Of a DNA stretch of 64,000 nucleotides, positions 6,970 to 15,435 are shown in pieces. Source of the stretch: Roseovarius nubinhibens ISM (lineage in GTDB: Bacteria > Pseudomonadota > Alphaproteobacteria > Rhodobacterales > Rhodobacteraceae); NCBI RefSeq assembly GCF_000152625.1, contig NZ_CH724156.1:1833257-1897256 (forward strand), written 5' to 3'. The notes under the pieces were generated by a model. It ran no database searches, had not been told where the DNA came from, and worked only from the letters and a program-made list of their open reading frames with translations. Position 1 is the first letter of the stretch; every line of letters begins with the position of its first letter. The translations under genes were made by a program, and so were the position numbers.

Positions 6970-9132
6970 ATGAGCAATTCAGGTGGCAAGAAGACGAGAC
7001 TGGTGGCCGACAAGCGCTCGCGCCCGGCCAAGAAAACAGCCGCGCCGAAACGCGCCAAGACGCCCTCGCGCCGCCGCCCGCGCAAGCCGCGCCCGCCCCG
7101 TCGCGGCGGCATCAGCGGATTCTTCCTCGCGATTCTGCGCTGGATCTGGCGGGTGATCTGGGGGATCGGCTGGCGCGTCGGCTTTATCGTGGCGATGATC
7201 ATCGGTCTGGCCACCGCCTATGTCTATAGCACCCTGCCCGAGGCGACCGCGCTTCTCGATGGCCGATCCAAGGGATCGGTGACCTTGATGGACCGCGAGG
7301 GCGATGTCTTTGCCTGGCGCGGCGATCAATTCGGCGGCGCGGTGACCGCCGACACGGTGTCGCGGCATCTGCGCAATGCGGTGGTGGCCACCGAGGACAA
7401 GCGGTTCTATCGCCATTTCGGCATCAGCCCGCGCGGCGTGGCGAGCGCCATCCGCATCAACCTGCGCGAGGGGCGGGGGCCGCTGCAGGGGCATGGCGGC
7501 TCGACCATCACGCAGCAGACGGCCAAGCTTCTCTGTCTCGGCGTCGAATATGACAAGGACCAGTGGAAGAGCGAGCGCGATTATGTGCAGGATTGCCGCC
7601 GCACCACGATCCTGCGCAAGGCCAAGGAGGCGATCTTCGCGCTGGCCATGGAGGCGAAATATTCCAAGGATCAGATCCTGTCGATCTATCTCAACCGGGC
7701 CTATTTCGGCGGCGGCGCCTATGGGGCCGAGGCGGCGGCAGAGCGGTTCTTTGGCAAATCGGCGACGGCGGTGGATGCCTCGGAGGGCGCGATGCTGGCC
7801 GGGGTGCTGACCGCGCCGACGCGGCTGGCGCCGACCAATGATCTCAAGCGCAGCCAGGACCGGGCGGCGACGATCCTGCGGCTGATGTATGATCAGGGCT
7901 ATCTCACCTCGGACGAGCTGCGCGCGGCGCAGGCCAATCCGGCGACCCTGTCGGAGGCGGCGCAGCGGCAGGCGGGCGGCTATTTCGCCGATTGGGTGAT
8001 GGATTCGGGGCCGGATTTCTTCACCCGCGACACGACAGAGGATGTGATCCTGCGCACCACGCTCGACCAGCGCATTCAGCGCGCGGCCGAAGAGGCGATG
8101 GATTTCATTTTCGAGAACAAGGTGCGCGACGGGTCCAAGGCGCAGGCGGCCATCGTGGTGATGAGCGCCGATGGCGCGGTGCGGGCCATGGTCGGCGGCC
8201 GCGAGACCAAAGTGTCCGGCGCGTTCAACCGGGCCACCCAGGCCAAACGGCAGACCGGGTCGAGTTTCAAGCCCTTCGTCTATGCCACCGCGCTCGAGCT
8301 TGGGCATTCGCCCAATGACACGGTGGTCGATGAGGCCTATTGCCTCAATATTCCCGGATCGGGCGAATGGTGCCCGTCAAACTATGACCGTCGATTCCAT
8401 GGCCGGGTGACGCTCACGCAGGCGCTGCAGGAATCCTACAACATCCCGGCGGTGAAAGTGTCCGAGAGCGTCGGCCGCGACCTTGTCCGCAAGGTGGCCA
8501 GCGATTTCGGCATCGAGAGCGATCTTGCCGCCGGGCCGGCGCTGGCGCTGGGCGCGTCGGAGAGCTCGCTTCTGGAGATGACCGGGGCCTATGCCGGTAT
8601 TCTCAACGGCGGCTCGTCGGTGACGCCCTATGGGCTCATCGATCTGCGCCTGCTGGGCGAGAATGAGCCGCTGATGGGCACCACGGGCGGCATTGGCGAG
8701 CGGGTGATCAACGAGAAGGCGGCGCGAGAGCTCATCTATATGATGAACAAGGTGGTGACCTCGGGGACCGGCCAGCGCGCGGCGCTGCCGGATCGCGAGG
8801 CGGCGGGCAAGACCGGCACCACCCAGGCGGCGCGCGATGCGTGGTTCCTCGGCTTTACCGCCGATTATGTCGCGGGCGTCTGGATGGGCTATGACGACAA
8901 CACGCCGCTGACCGGGGTGACGGGCGGCGGGCTTCCGGCGGAAATCTGGCGCGAGACCATGATCCGCGTGCATGAGGGCGTGCCGCCGACGCCGCTGCCC
9001 ATGGCCAAGGTCGAGCCGCCGCGTCAGGCCCAGCCGCAACCGCAGCCGCAGCAACAGCCCCGGCGGCAGCCGCAGCGGCAGCGTGACCGGCCCATTGAAA
9101 ACATCCTGCGTCAGCTTTTGGGGATCGATTGA
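6970..9132 (+). CDS. Class A penicillin-binding protein (transglycosylase/transpeptidase, PBP1A type)
   Basis: 720-aa bifunctional peptidoglycan synthase. A basic cytoplasmic tail (about 1-50, very rich in Arg/Lys/Pro) precedes one membrane helix (about 66-88). The GT51 domain shows EDKRFYRHFGI with catalytic Glu142, GGSTITQQTAK and the KYSKDQILSIYLN motif. The transpeptidase has Ser431-S-F-Lys434, a SYN motif and KTGT at Lys614. The C-terminus is a Gln/Pro-rich low-complexity tail. I chose ATG 6970 over the in-frame GTG at 6922 because the conserved tail starts there and a GGGGCAGGG sequence precedes it. The stop overlaps the next gene's start (TTGA). Confidence 0.93.
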   Translation: MSNSGGKKTRLVADKRSRPAKKTAAPKRAKTPSRRRPRKPRPPRRGGISGFFLAILRWIWRVIWGIGWRVGFIVAMIIGLATAYVYSTLPEATALLDGRSKGSVTLMDREGDVFAWRGDQFGGAVTADTVSRHLRNAVVATEDKRFYRHFGISPRGVASAIRINLREGRGPLQGHGGSTITQQTAKLLCLGVEYDKDQWKSERDYVQDCRRTTILRKAKEAIFALAMEAKYSKDQILSIYLNRAYFGGGAYGAEAAAERFFGKSATAVDASEGAMLAGVLTAPTRLAPTNDLKRSQDRAATILRLMYDQGYLTSDELRAAQANPATLSEAAQRQAGGYFADWVMDSGPDFFTRDTTEDVILRTTLDQRIQRAAEEAMDFIFENKVRDGSKAQAAIVVMSADGAVRAMVGGRETKVSGAFNRATQAKRQTGSSFKPFVYATALELGHSPNDTVVDEAYCLNIPGSGEWCPSNYDRRFHGRVTLTQALQESYNIPAVKVSESVGRDLVRKVASDFGIESDLAAGPALALGASESSLLEMTGAYAGILNGGSSVTPYGLIDLRLLGENEPLMGTTGGIGERVINEKAARELIYMMNKVVTSGTGQRAALPDREAAGKTGTTQAARDAWFLGFTADYVAGVWMGYDDNTPLTGVTGGGLPAEIWRETMIRVHEGVPPTPLPMAKVEPPRQAQPQPQPQQQPRRQPQRQRDRPIENILRQLLGID

Positions 9133-9953
9133 GCACGCTGATTGTTCTGATCCTGCTGTCCCTGCCGGTCTTGGTGGGGCTGTCGCTCTGGCGGTCGGGA
9201 CAGCGCCAGGCGCGGCATCGGCAGGATTTGATCGAGGCCGGGCTGCGCCCCGATCAGCGGCAAGCGATCCTCGCGGCGGTGCCGCTGATCGCGCGGCTGC
9301 CAGAGGATCTGCGGCCGATGCTCGAAGGGCGGGTGGCGCTCTTTCTCGAACAGGTGGCGTTTGTCGGCTGTGACGGGTTGGAGGTCAGCGAGGAGATGCG
9401 GCTCTCGATTGCGGCGCAGGCCTGTCTCATCCCGCTGGCGAGTGACCTTTGGTATGAAGAGCTCACCACGGTTCTGGTCTATCCCGGGGCCTTTCGGTCG
9501 CGCATGGTGAGCCGTGATGGCTATGTGGTGCGCGAGGAAGAGGTGGTGCGGCTCGGCGAGAGCTGGTCGCGGGGGCAGGTGGTGCTGTCCTGGGCCGATG
9601 TCGCGGCGGGGGCGGCCGATCCGGAGGATGGGCGCAACGTGGTGCTGCATGAGTTCGCCCATCAGTTCGACGATCTCTCGGGCGATACCAATGGCGTGCC
9701 GGTGCTCGCCGAGGGGCAGAGTTTCGAGGAATGGGAACGGGTGTTCCTGCGCGCCTATATGCGGCTGCGCCGCCGCGCCGAGACCGGGCGGGCGAGCGTT
9801 CTCGACACCTATGGGGCGCAGAGCCATGAGGAGTTCTTTGCGGTGGCGATCGAAGCGTTTTTCGAGCGGCCCGGCGATCTGCGCGAGGACGAGCCGGAGC
9901 TCTATGCGCAGCTCTCAGAGCTGCTCAAGCTCGACCCCGTAAGCTGGCGCTAG
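9129..9953 (+). CDS. mtfA: MtfA-like zinc peptidase (M90 family)
   Basis: 274-aa protein of the MtfA/M90 family. The zinc-binding HEFAH motif is at residues 174-178, followed by FDDLSGDTNGVP and a downstream SHEEFFAVAIEAFFE segment holding the third-ligand glutamates, as in E. coli MtfA (265 aa), which binds the Mlc repressor and has aminopeptidase activity. An N-terminal hydrophobic stretch suggests membrane association. The start is a TTG overlapping the stop of the penicillin-binding protein gene (TTGA), so it is translationally coupled. Whether an Mlc partner exists here is unknown; the general peptidase call is firmer than the regulatory role. Confidence 0.85.
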   Translation: MSTLIVLILLSLPVLVGLSLWRSGQRQARHRQDLIEAGLRPDQRQAILAAVPLIARLPEDLRPMLEGRVALFLEQVAFVGCDGLEVSEEMRLSIAAQACLIPLASDLWYEELTTVLVYPGAFRSRMVSRDGYVVREEEVVRLGESWSRGQVVLSWADVAAGAADPEDGRNVVLHEFAHQFDDLSGDTNGVPVLAEGQSFEEWERVFLRAYMRLRRRAETGRASVLDTYGAQSHEEFFAVAIEAFFERPGDLREDEPELYAQLSELLKLDPVSWR

Positions 9954-9980
9954 GCGGCGGGTGCAGGCGGGGGCAAGAGA

Positions 9981-10011
9981 AAGGCCCCCGCAGATATTCC
10001 GCGAGGGCCTT
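9981..10011 (-). terminator. Hairpin terminator between mtfA and mlaC
   Basis: An 11-bp stem (one mismatch) around a 9-base loop. On the minus strand it reads AAGGCCCTCGC ... GCGGGGGCCTT followed by TCTCTT, so it suits the mlaA-mlaC transcript, though the symmetric stem could serve both converging transcripts. The core GCCCTCGC..ATATCTGCGGGGGC recurs after the peroxiredoxin gene at 56270-56299 in the same orientation relative to its gene. Confidence 0.6.
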
Positions 10012-10046
10012 GGATGGGTCGTGTGCCCGAGAGGGCGCGGCGGGGC

Positions 10047-10652
10047 TTAGCCCGCGTTGCGCAGATCGGCGATGAGCGCGTCGATATTGCCCTGACGGCG
10101 GTCGAGCATCGAGCCGATCTCGGTGCGTTCGCTGAGCCGCAGGGAAATGCCTTCGATCACCATGTCGAAGAAGAGATCGCGCCCGGATTTGTCGGAGACG
10201 AGGAATTTCACCTCAAACGGGCTCTGACCGCGGAGTTTCACGGTCGAGTTCACCTCATGCCAAGATTTCACCCGGCGCACGTCACGCACGGTGATTTCGC
10301 CGCCTTGGAATTCCTTGAACCGCTTGCCGTATTTGCGGGCGACATAGCCGCGGAAGGCGTCGGTATAGGCGCGCATCTGGGCCGGGCTGGCGCGGCGGGC
10401 ATCGGCGCCGAGCGTCGATTGCGCGATGATGTTCACATCCGCATAGGTGCGGAAGATCCGCTCGAAATCGCTGATCATCGAGCCGAGCGGCTTGCCCGAG
10501 GCGATGACGCGGTTGATCTCGGCCACGACCTTGTCGACCAGCGAGCGGGCCGAGGCATCGGTCAGGGCCAGCGCCGGGCTGGCGGCGAGCAGCGGGGCCG
10601 TGGCGGCGGCGGCGGAAGTGGCCAGGAAACGGCGGCGCGTGTAATCATTCAT
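10047..10652 (-). CDS. mlaC: Phospholipid-binding ABC transport protein MlaC
   Basis: 201-aa MlaC/Ttg2D-family periplasmic lipid carrier, which ferries phospholipids between the outer-membrane MlaA complex and the inner-membrane MlaFEDB transporter. It begins with a twin-arginine-type signal peptide (RRRFLATSAAAATAPLLAASPALA), unusual for a carrier most often sent through Sec. The body matches the family (TYADVNIIAQSTLG, YARKYGKRF-like region, VKFLVSDKSGRDLFFDMVIEGISL). The ATG at 10652 has GAGGA upstream and overlaps the mlaA stop by 8 bp. The MlaFED subunits are not in this window. Confidence 0.9.
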   Translation of the reverse strand: MNDYTRRRFLATSAAAATAPLLAASPALALTDASARSLVDKVVAEINRVIASGKPLGSMISDFERIFRTYADVNIIAQSTLGADARRASPAQMRAYTDAFRGYVARKYGKRFKEFQGGEITVRDVRRVKSWHEVNSTVKLRGQSPFEVKFLVSDKSGRDLFFDMVIEGISLRLSERTEIGSMLDRRQGNIDALIADLRNAG

Positions 10653-11517
10653 TGTAAGGGTCCTCATATGGATCGCCCGAAGCGGCAGCAGATGTTTCGC
10701 CGTAGGGATCGCCCGAAACGGCGTCATAAGGATCTAGATAGGTGTCGCTCCGGCCCTTGCCCAGCTTGAACCGTCGATTTTGCAGATAAAGAGATTGCGA
10801 GGCGCGGTAGCTGTCGGCGCTTTCATGCAGGACGGAATCGATCGTGTCCGAATATTGGCCACGCGCGCTCAGGCTCGACGAGACCGAGGCGGCGGTGCCG
10901 TAGAAGCTCTCGGGCGAGGGCAGCACGTAGTTCAGCGGGTTGATGATCAGATCCACCGTCATGCCGACGGTTTCGCGCGTCGTCGAGGGGCCGAGCAGCG
11001 GCAGCTCGATATAGGGGCCCTGGTTGACGCCCCAGACATAGAGCGTCTGGCCGAAATCGGCATTGGTGCGGGCCGGCATGTTGAGCTCGGTCGCGGGGTC
11101 GAAGAAGCCGCCGAGCCCGAGCGTCGTATTGACCAGCAGCCGGTAGGTGTCGGTGGTGGCGCCAAGCCCGTTGCCCTGCAGGATATTGTTGAGGATCGAG
11201 CGCGGCAGCGTCAGGTTCTCGGCAAAGCGCGAGACCACGGTTTCGATATCGTCGGGCACCGCGGCGGTATAGCCCTTGCCGGTGGGCCGCACGATGTTGC
11301 GGTCAAGCGATTTGTTGAAATTATGGACCTTGCGGTTCTCGGCCTCCCACGGGTCGTAGGGGGCGTCGCGGGTCAGGGCCGGATCGGACTGGCCGCAGGC
11401 GGAAAGAGCCGTGACGCCCGCAAGCGCGAGCGCGGCAAAGAGGCGGCGCGGGGCCAAGGGGAGTGTCAGCAGCTTCACCAGATCTAAACCCGAATCGTCA
11501 TATTGAATGCGTTGCAT
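10645..11517 (-). CDS. mlaA: Outer-membrane lipoprotein MlaA (VacJ family)
   Basis: 290-aa VacJ/MlaA lipoprotein, the outer-membrane component that removes mislocalised phospholipids. The lipobox LSAC follows a hydrophobic signal peptide; the diagnostic DPWEAENRKVHNFNKSLDR, NNILQGNG and TLGLGGFFDPA motifs follow. The C-terminus carries a Tyr/Asp/Pro-rich repeat (GDPYGE, GDPYED) not typical of the core family. Start chosen at ATG 11517 (MQRIQYDDSG); the frame continues upstream through the divergent gene without similarity. It forms an operon with mlaC by an 8-bp overlap. Confidence 0.92.
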   Translation of the reverse strand: MQRIQYDDSGLDLVKLLTLPLAPRRLFAALALAGVTALSACGQSDPALTRDAPYDPWEAENRKVHNFNKSLDRNIVRPTGKGYTAAVPDDIETVVSRFAENLTLPRSILNNILQGNGLGATTDTYRLLVNTTLGLGGFFDPATELNMPARTNADFGQTLYVWGVNQGPYIELPLLGPSTTRETVGMTVDLIINPLNYVLPSPESFYGTAASVSSSLSARGQYSDTIDSVLHESADSYRASQSLYLQNRRFKLGKGRSDTYLDPYDAVSGDPYGETSAAASGDPYEDPYNE

Positions 11518-13299
11518 AAACCAATCCCGAGCGAGACTACAGCTTTGCGGTTGAAACCGAAAGAGACGTGGCAGAATGGTAACGCCCGCCCAGGTGGTAC
11601 GGCGGCGGGCGGTGGTCTGCGGCCGATGGGGCGGATCTTGGGCTTTGTGGCGCTCTTGGGCATGGCGGTCAATCTGCTGATGCTGACAGGGCCGATCTAT
11701 ATGCTGCAGGTCTATGATCGGGTGCTCGGCAGCCGGTCGGAAGAGACGCTTGTGGCGTTGACCCTCTTGGCGGGGTTTCTCTTTGCGATGATGGGCGTTT
11801 TCGATGTGCTGCGCGGGCGGATCATGACCCGGCTTGGCGCGCGGCTCGACCGTGAGATGTCGGGGCCGGTGTTTGCCGGGCTGATGCGGCTGGATCGGGG
11901 GCGTGGTCATGGTGCTGGTCAGGCGGCAGAGGCGCTGCGCGGGCTCGATACGGTGCCTCGGTTTCTTGCCGCGCCGGTCTGTCTGGCGCTGTTTGACCTG
12001 CCCTGGGTGCCGCTGTTTCTGGGGGCGCTTTGGCTGTTTCATCCCTGGCTCGGCTGGCTGGCCCTTATTGGCGCGCTGGCGCTCACAGGGCTGTCGATCC
12101 TCGGCCATGTCCGGACCCGGCGCAGGGGCGCGCGGGCGGCGCTCGATCAACAGCGGGCGCAGCGGTTGGCCGAGACGGCGGGCGCGGCGGCGGTGACGGC
12201 GCGGGCGCTCGGCATGGTTGAAGGGCTCGGGACGCGCTGGCAAGGGCTGCGCGGGCAGGCGCGGCGGCATCAGATCGCGGCGGCGGATATTGGCGGCGGC
12301 GCGGCGGCGATGGCCCGGGTGGCGCGGCTAGGGCTGCAATCGGCGCTTTTGGGGCTTGGGGCCTATCTCGTGCTGCGGGCCGAGCTGTCGCCCGGGGCGA
12401 TGATCGCGGCCTCGGTGCTCATGGGGCGGGCGCTGGCCCCGGTGGAGCAGGTGGTCGGGCAATGGCCGATGATCGGCGAGGCGCGAAAGGGCTGGGAGGC
12501 GCTGCGGCAAGTGGGGCCACCGGCGGGCGCGGATCCCTCGCCATTGCCGCGCCCCGAGCCGCATCTGCAGGTGCAACAGGCGACGATCCGGCCCGATGCC
12601 GCGTCGCCGCCGGTGCTGCGCGGGCTGAGCTTTGAGGTGCGACCGGGTGAGATTCTGGGCCTCTGCGGGCCATCGGGGGCGGGCAAGACGACGCTCATCG
12701 AAGCGCTGGCCGGGGTCTGGCCGCCGGTCTGGGGCAAGATCCGGCTCGGCGGGGTGCCTCTGGCGCAATATGGCGCGGGGGTTTTGGGGCGATGGTGCGG
12801 ATATCTGCCACAGCGGGCAGTGTTTTTCGATGGCACGATTGCCGAGAATATCGCGCGGTTGCAGCGGTCGCCGGATATGGCGGCGGTGATCGCGGCGGCG
12901 CGGTTGGCGGGGGCGCATGAGACGATCCTCGATTGCGCGGCGGGTTATGACACGGTGATGACGGCGGGCGGTGCGCCGCTTTCGGGCGGGCAGGCACAGC
13001 AGGTTGCACTGGCGCGGGCGCTCTTTGGCGCGCCGGGGCTGATCCTGCTGGACGAGCCGGAGGCGCATCTCGACGCGGCCGGGCGGCAGCGCCTTGGCGA
13101 GATGCTGCGCGACCTGCGCGCCGCGGGGCGGGCGGTGGTGTTGGCCTCGCATGACGCGGAGGTTTTGGGCCATTGCGATCTGGTGCTGACGCTTGAGGCG
13201 GGGCTGGCGCAGAGTTTTTTGCCGGGGGGGTCTGCCTCTGGGGCGAGCGATGTGGCTAGGGGGGCAGGGATGCCGGTTCGGGCCGAGGCCGCGCCATGA
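11503..13299 (+). CDS. Type I secretion system permease/ATPase (PrtD-like)
   Basis: Fused ABC exporter of the PrtD/HlyB class lacking an N-terminal peptidase domain. About 270 residues of membrane domain start with LGFVALLGMAVNLLMLTGPIYMLQVYDRVLGSRS, typical of PrtD. The ATPase domain has Walker A GPSGAGKTT (about residue 389), the LSGGQAQQ signature and Walker B LILLDEPEAHLD. The start is uncertain: the longest frame uses a TTG at 11503 overlapping the divergent mlaA start; the only in-frame ATG is 11626, giving 557 aa right at the first helix, and TTGs at 11545 and 11551 are intermediate options. It is coupled by ATGA to the HlyD-type adaptor. No secreted RTX substrate or TolC gene is nearby. 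Confidence 0.85.
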   Translation: MNALHKPIPSETTALRLKPKETWQNGNARPGGTAAGGGLRPMGRILGFVALLGMAVNLLMLTGPIYMLQVYDRVLGSRSEETLVALTLLAGFLFAMMGVFDVLRGRIMTRLGARLDREMSGPVFAGLMRLDRGRGHGAGQAAEALRGLDTVPRFLAAPVCLALFDLPWVPLFLGALWLFHPWLGWLALIGALALTGLSILGHVRTRRRGARAALDQQRAQRLAETAGAAAVTARALGMVEGLGTRWQGLRGQARRHQIAAADIGGGAAAMARVARLGLQSALLGLGAYLVLRAELSPGAMIAASVLMGRALAPVEQVVGQWPMIGEARKGWEALRQVGPPAGADPSPLPRPEPHLQVQQATIRPDAASPPVLRGLSFEVRPGEILGLCGPSGAGKTTLIEALAGVWPPVWGKIRLGGVPLAQYGAGVLGRWCGYLPQRAVFFDGTIAENIARLQRSPDMAAVIAAARLAGAHETILDCAAGYDTVMTAGGAPLSGGQAQQVALARALFGAPGLILLDEPEAHLDAAGRQRLGEMLRDLRAAGRAVVLASHDAEVLGHCDLVLTLEAGLAQSFLPGGSASGASDVARGAGMPVRAEAAP

Positions 13300-14642
13300 A
13301 ACAGGAACGATCTTGGGACGGGACGGCGCTGGCGGAGGAGCCGGAAGCGGAGGCCAGTGAGGATCTGGGGTGGCTGATGCGCCTTGGTTGGCTGGCGCTT
13401 TTGATCCTGTGCCTTGGCTTTGGCGGTTGGGCCTTTGCGGCGCGGCTGTCGCAGGCGGTGGTCGCGCCGGGCTGGGTCGTGCGGGATATGGCGGCGCATG
13501 TGGTGCAGCATCCCGATGGCGGCACGTTGGCCGCGCTTGCCGTGCGGCCGGGGATGCAGGTGGCCAAGGGTGCGCTCTTGGCCCGGTTTGAGGGCGGCGA
13601 GATCGCCGAGGAGCTGATCCTTGTCGAGGCGCGGCTCTTCGAGGTGATGGCGCGGCGGGCGCGGCTCGAGGCCGAGCGCGACGGGGCGGCGGCGATCGAC
13701 TTCGATCCCGAATTGCGCAACCGGGCGGCAGGCGACGAGGGGCTGGCCGAGACCTTGCAGGGGCAAGGCCGCCTCTTTGCCACCCGGCGCGCGGCGCAGG
13801 CCCGTGAGGCGGGGCAGGCCCGGCGGCGGGTGGCGCAGTCGCGGGCGGAGATCGACGGGCTCGGGGCGCAGGCGCGAGCGCTGCGCCGGCAGGCAGGGCT
13901 GATTGCGCAGGAGTTGACGGATTTGCGGCAGTTGCGGGCGCAGGGGCTGACCCCGGCGGGGCGGGTTCTGGCGCTCGAGCGGGAGGCGGCGCGGCTCGAC
14001 GGGGAGCTGGGCGAGGTCGCGGCGCATCGGGCCGGGGCCGAGGGACGGATCGCCGAGATCGAGCTCGAACAGTTGGGCCGCGAAAGCCGGATGCGCGAGC
14101 GGGTGATCGATCAGCTGCGCGACCTGCGTCATCGCGAGATCGAGCTCGCCGAGACCCGGCGGGTGTTGCGGGCGCGGTTCGCGCGGCTTGAGTTGCGGGC
14201 CCCGGTGGCGGGCACCATCCAGCAGGTCGAGGTGCATGGGCCGGGGGCGGTGATCCGCCCCGCCGCGCCGATCCTGACCTTGGTGGCGGGCGACAGGCCG
14301 ATCCATGTGAGCGCCGAGATCAGCCCGCTGGAGGTCGACCAGATTTACAGCGGGCAGGCGGCGCTGCTGCGTTTTTCGGCGCTTGAGCAGGGCGAGGGGC
14401 GCGATGTGGCGGCAAAGGTTGGGTCAATCTCGCCCGATGTGGTGCAGGATGGCGCGGATGGTCGGCGGTACTACCGGGCAGAGGTCTGGGCCGAAGCAGA
14501 GGCGCTGCGGCCCTTGCAGGAGAGGGCGGGGCTGGTGCCGGGGATGCCGGTCGAGGTCTATCTTCAGACCGGCGAGCAGAGCCCCGCGCAGTTTCTGCTG
14601 CGCCCGGTGACAGCCTATTTCAACCGGGCCTTTCGGGGGTAG
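13296..14642 (+). CDS. HlyD-family type I secretion periplasmic adaptor
   Basis: 448-aa membrane fusion protein that would link the preceding ABC exporter to an outer-membrane TolC-type channel. One inner-membrane helix (about 27-50) follows an acidic cytoplasmic N-terminus, then a lipoyl-like half-motif (VQHPDGGTLAALAVRPGMQVAKGALLARF in two parts), a long alpha-helical hairpin rich in Ala/Arg/Glu/Gln (about 105-285) and the second half-motif LRAPVAGTIQQVEVHGPGAVI. The PVEVYLQTGEQS region near the end matches PrtE-like adaptors. The start overlaps the ABC gene stop (ATGA). Confidence 0.9.
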   Translation: MKQERSWDGTALAEEPEAEASEDLGWLMRLGWLALLILCLGFGGWAFAARLSQAVVAPGWVVRDMAAHVVQHPDGGTLAALAVRPGMQVAKGALLARFEGGEIAEELILVEARLFEVMARRARLEAERDGAAAIDFDPELRNRAAGDEGLAETLQGQGRLFATRRAAQAREAGQARRRVAQSRAEIDGLGAQARALRRQAGLIAQELTDLRQLRAQGLTPAGRVLALEREAARLDGELGEVAAHRAGAEGRIAEIELEQLGRESRMRERVIDQLRDLRHREIELAETRRVLRARFARLELRAPVAGTIQQVEVHGPGAVIRPAAPILTLVAGDRPIHVSAEISPLEVDQIYSGQAALLRFSALEQGEGRDVAAKVGSISPDVVQDGADGRRYYRAEVWAEAEALRPLQERAGLVPGMPVEVYLQTGEQSPAQFLLRPVTAYFNRAFRG

Positions 14643-14703
14643 GGGGTGTGGAGCTGGGGCGGCGCTGTAGGTCGAGGGGGCAGGCAACGGGCCGGGGTGC
14701 TTT

Positions 14704-14727
14704 GGGTATTTTTAACCAGAAAGAGGG
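14704..14727 (+). repeat. GGGTATTT/CCAGAAAGAGG box, copy 1
   Basis: GGGTATTTTTAACCAGAAAG followed by AGGG, preceded by TTT. First of four copies in this gap. Confidence 0.75.
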
Positions 14728-14909
14728 AGGGGCCGGGGTATTCCTTGCGGGGTTGCGCCGTCGGGCGTGGGTCCCGGTCGCGCTCTTCCTATCTGTTGCG
14801 GTGCTCGTTGTTGGCCTGTGCCAACCGGGCGTATCATGGGTAGGACACTTGGCGTTGGGGCGGTGTTAGGCCGTGAGCACGGGCCCAGGGGGCAGGCGTG
14901 CTGCGTTAT

Positions 14910-14935
14910 GGGTATTTGTGACCAGAATGAGGGGG
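14910..14935 (+). repeat. GGGTATTT/CCAGAAAGAGG box, copy 2
   Basis: GGGTATTTGTGACCAGAATG followed by a G-rich run; one base differs from the consensus in the second half. Confidence 0.7.
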
Positions 14936-15075
14936 CGGAGATATTTTGTGCGCCTCCCAAGCGCAAGGGTCTTCGTCGCGGGTCTGGGGCACACTGGCGA
15001 GCGCGGGTCGGGCGCGCGGGGCGGGGGCGGCGTTATGGGCCGAGGGGGCATTGCCTGAGGCAGGCGGTTGGACTT

Positions 15076-15099
15076 GGGTATTCATGTCCAGAAAGAGGA
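15076..15099 (+). repeat. GGGTATTT/CCAGAAAGAGG box, copy 3
   Basis: GGGTATTCATGTCCAGAAAG followed by AGGAG. Confidence 0.7.
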
Positions 15100-15269
15100 G
15101 GGGCGGGTTTGTTCCTCGCCGGTTAGCGGCATGGGGGTGCCCTGCTCTTCCCATTGGTGCGGTGCGCGTTGAGGGCTCGCGCCAGGCGGGCGTTCGTTGC
15201 CAGGACGCGTGGCGTTGGGGTGGCATTGTGGGGCGACGGGGTGGGCCAAGTGGCGGGCCGGGGGAGTTT

Positions 15270-15291
15270 GGCTATTTTCGATCAGAAAGAA
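15270..15291 (+). repeat. GGGTATTT/CCAGAAAGAGG box, copy 4 (diverged)
   Basis: GGCTATTTTCGATCAGAAAG followed by AA; the most diverged of the four copies, with TCAG for CCAG. Confidence 0.6.
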
Positions 15292-15435
15292 GCGTGGCTG
15301 GGTGGTCCATCGGCGCGTTTGCGGAGTGGCGCGGGGTTTGGTTGGGGGAGGGGCAAGGGGCGGATTTGCCATTTCATTTTCCGTCGTGCCGGATTAGCGT
15401 CTGCCGCAAATCAGAGGCTGTGCGAGGAGCATGAC

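Larger units (their letters stand above)
14643..15435. other. About 790-bp non-coding gap made of four degenerate repeat units
   Basis: No credible gene. Four plus-strand copies of a box (consensus about GGGTATTT-N4-CCAGAAAGAGG) recur at roughly 170-200-bp spacing. Each is preceded by a related G-rich segment (roughly GGGGCGGCGTT ... GAGGGGGCAGGC ...), so the stretch looks like about four diverged repeats of one element. Open frames here are short and composed of Gly/Ala/Arg, as expected for G-rich repeats. Confidence 0.7.

Noticed and set aside
14704..15291. CRISPR array
   Set aside because: The boxes are about 24 bp, imperfect, and 166-206 bp apart with similar rather than unique spacers; no cas genes.
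14946..15434. 162-codon open frame running into ridA
   Set aside because: Gly/Arg-rich product of the degenerate repeat array; ridA has its own GAGGAG and a complete family N-terminus.
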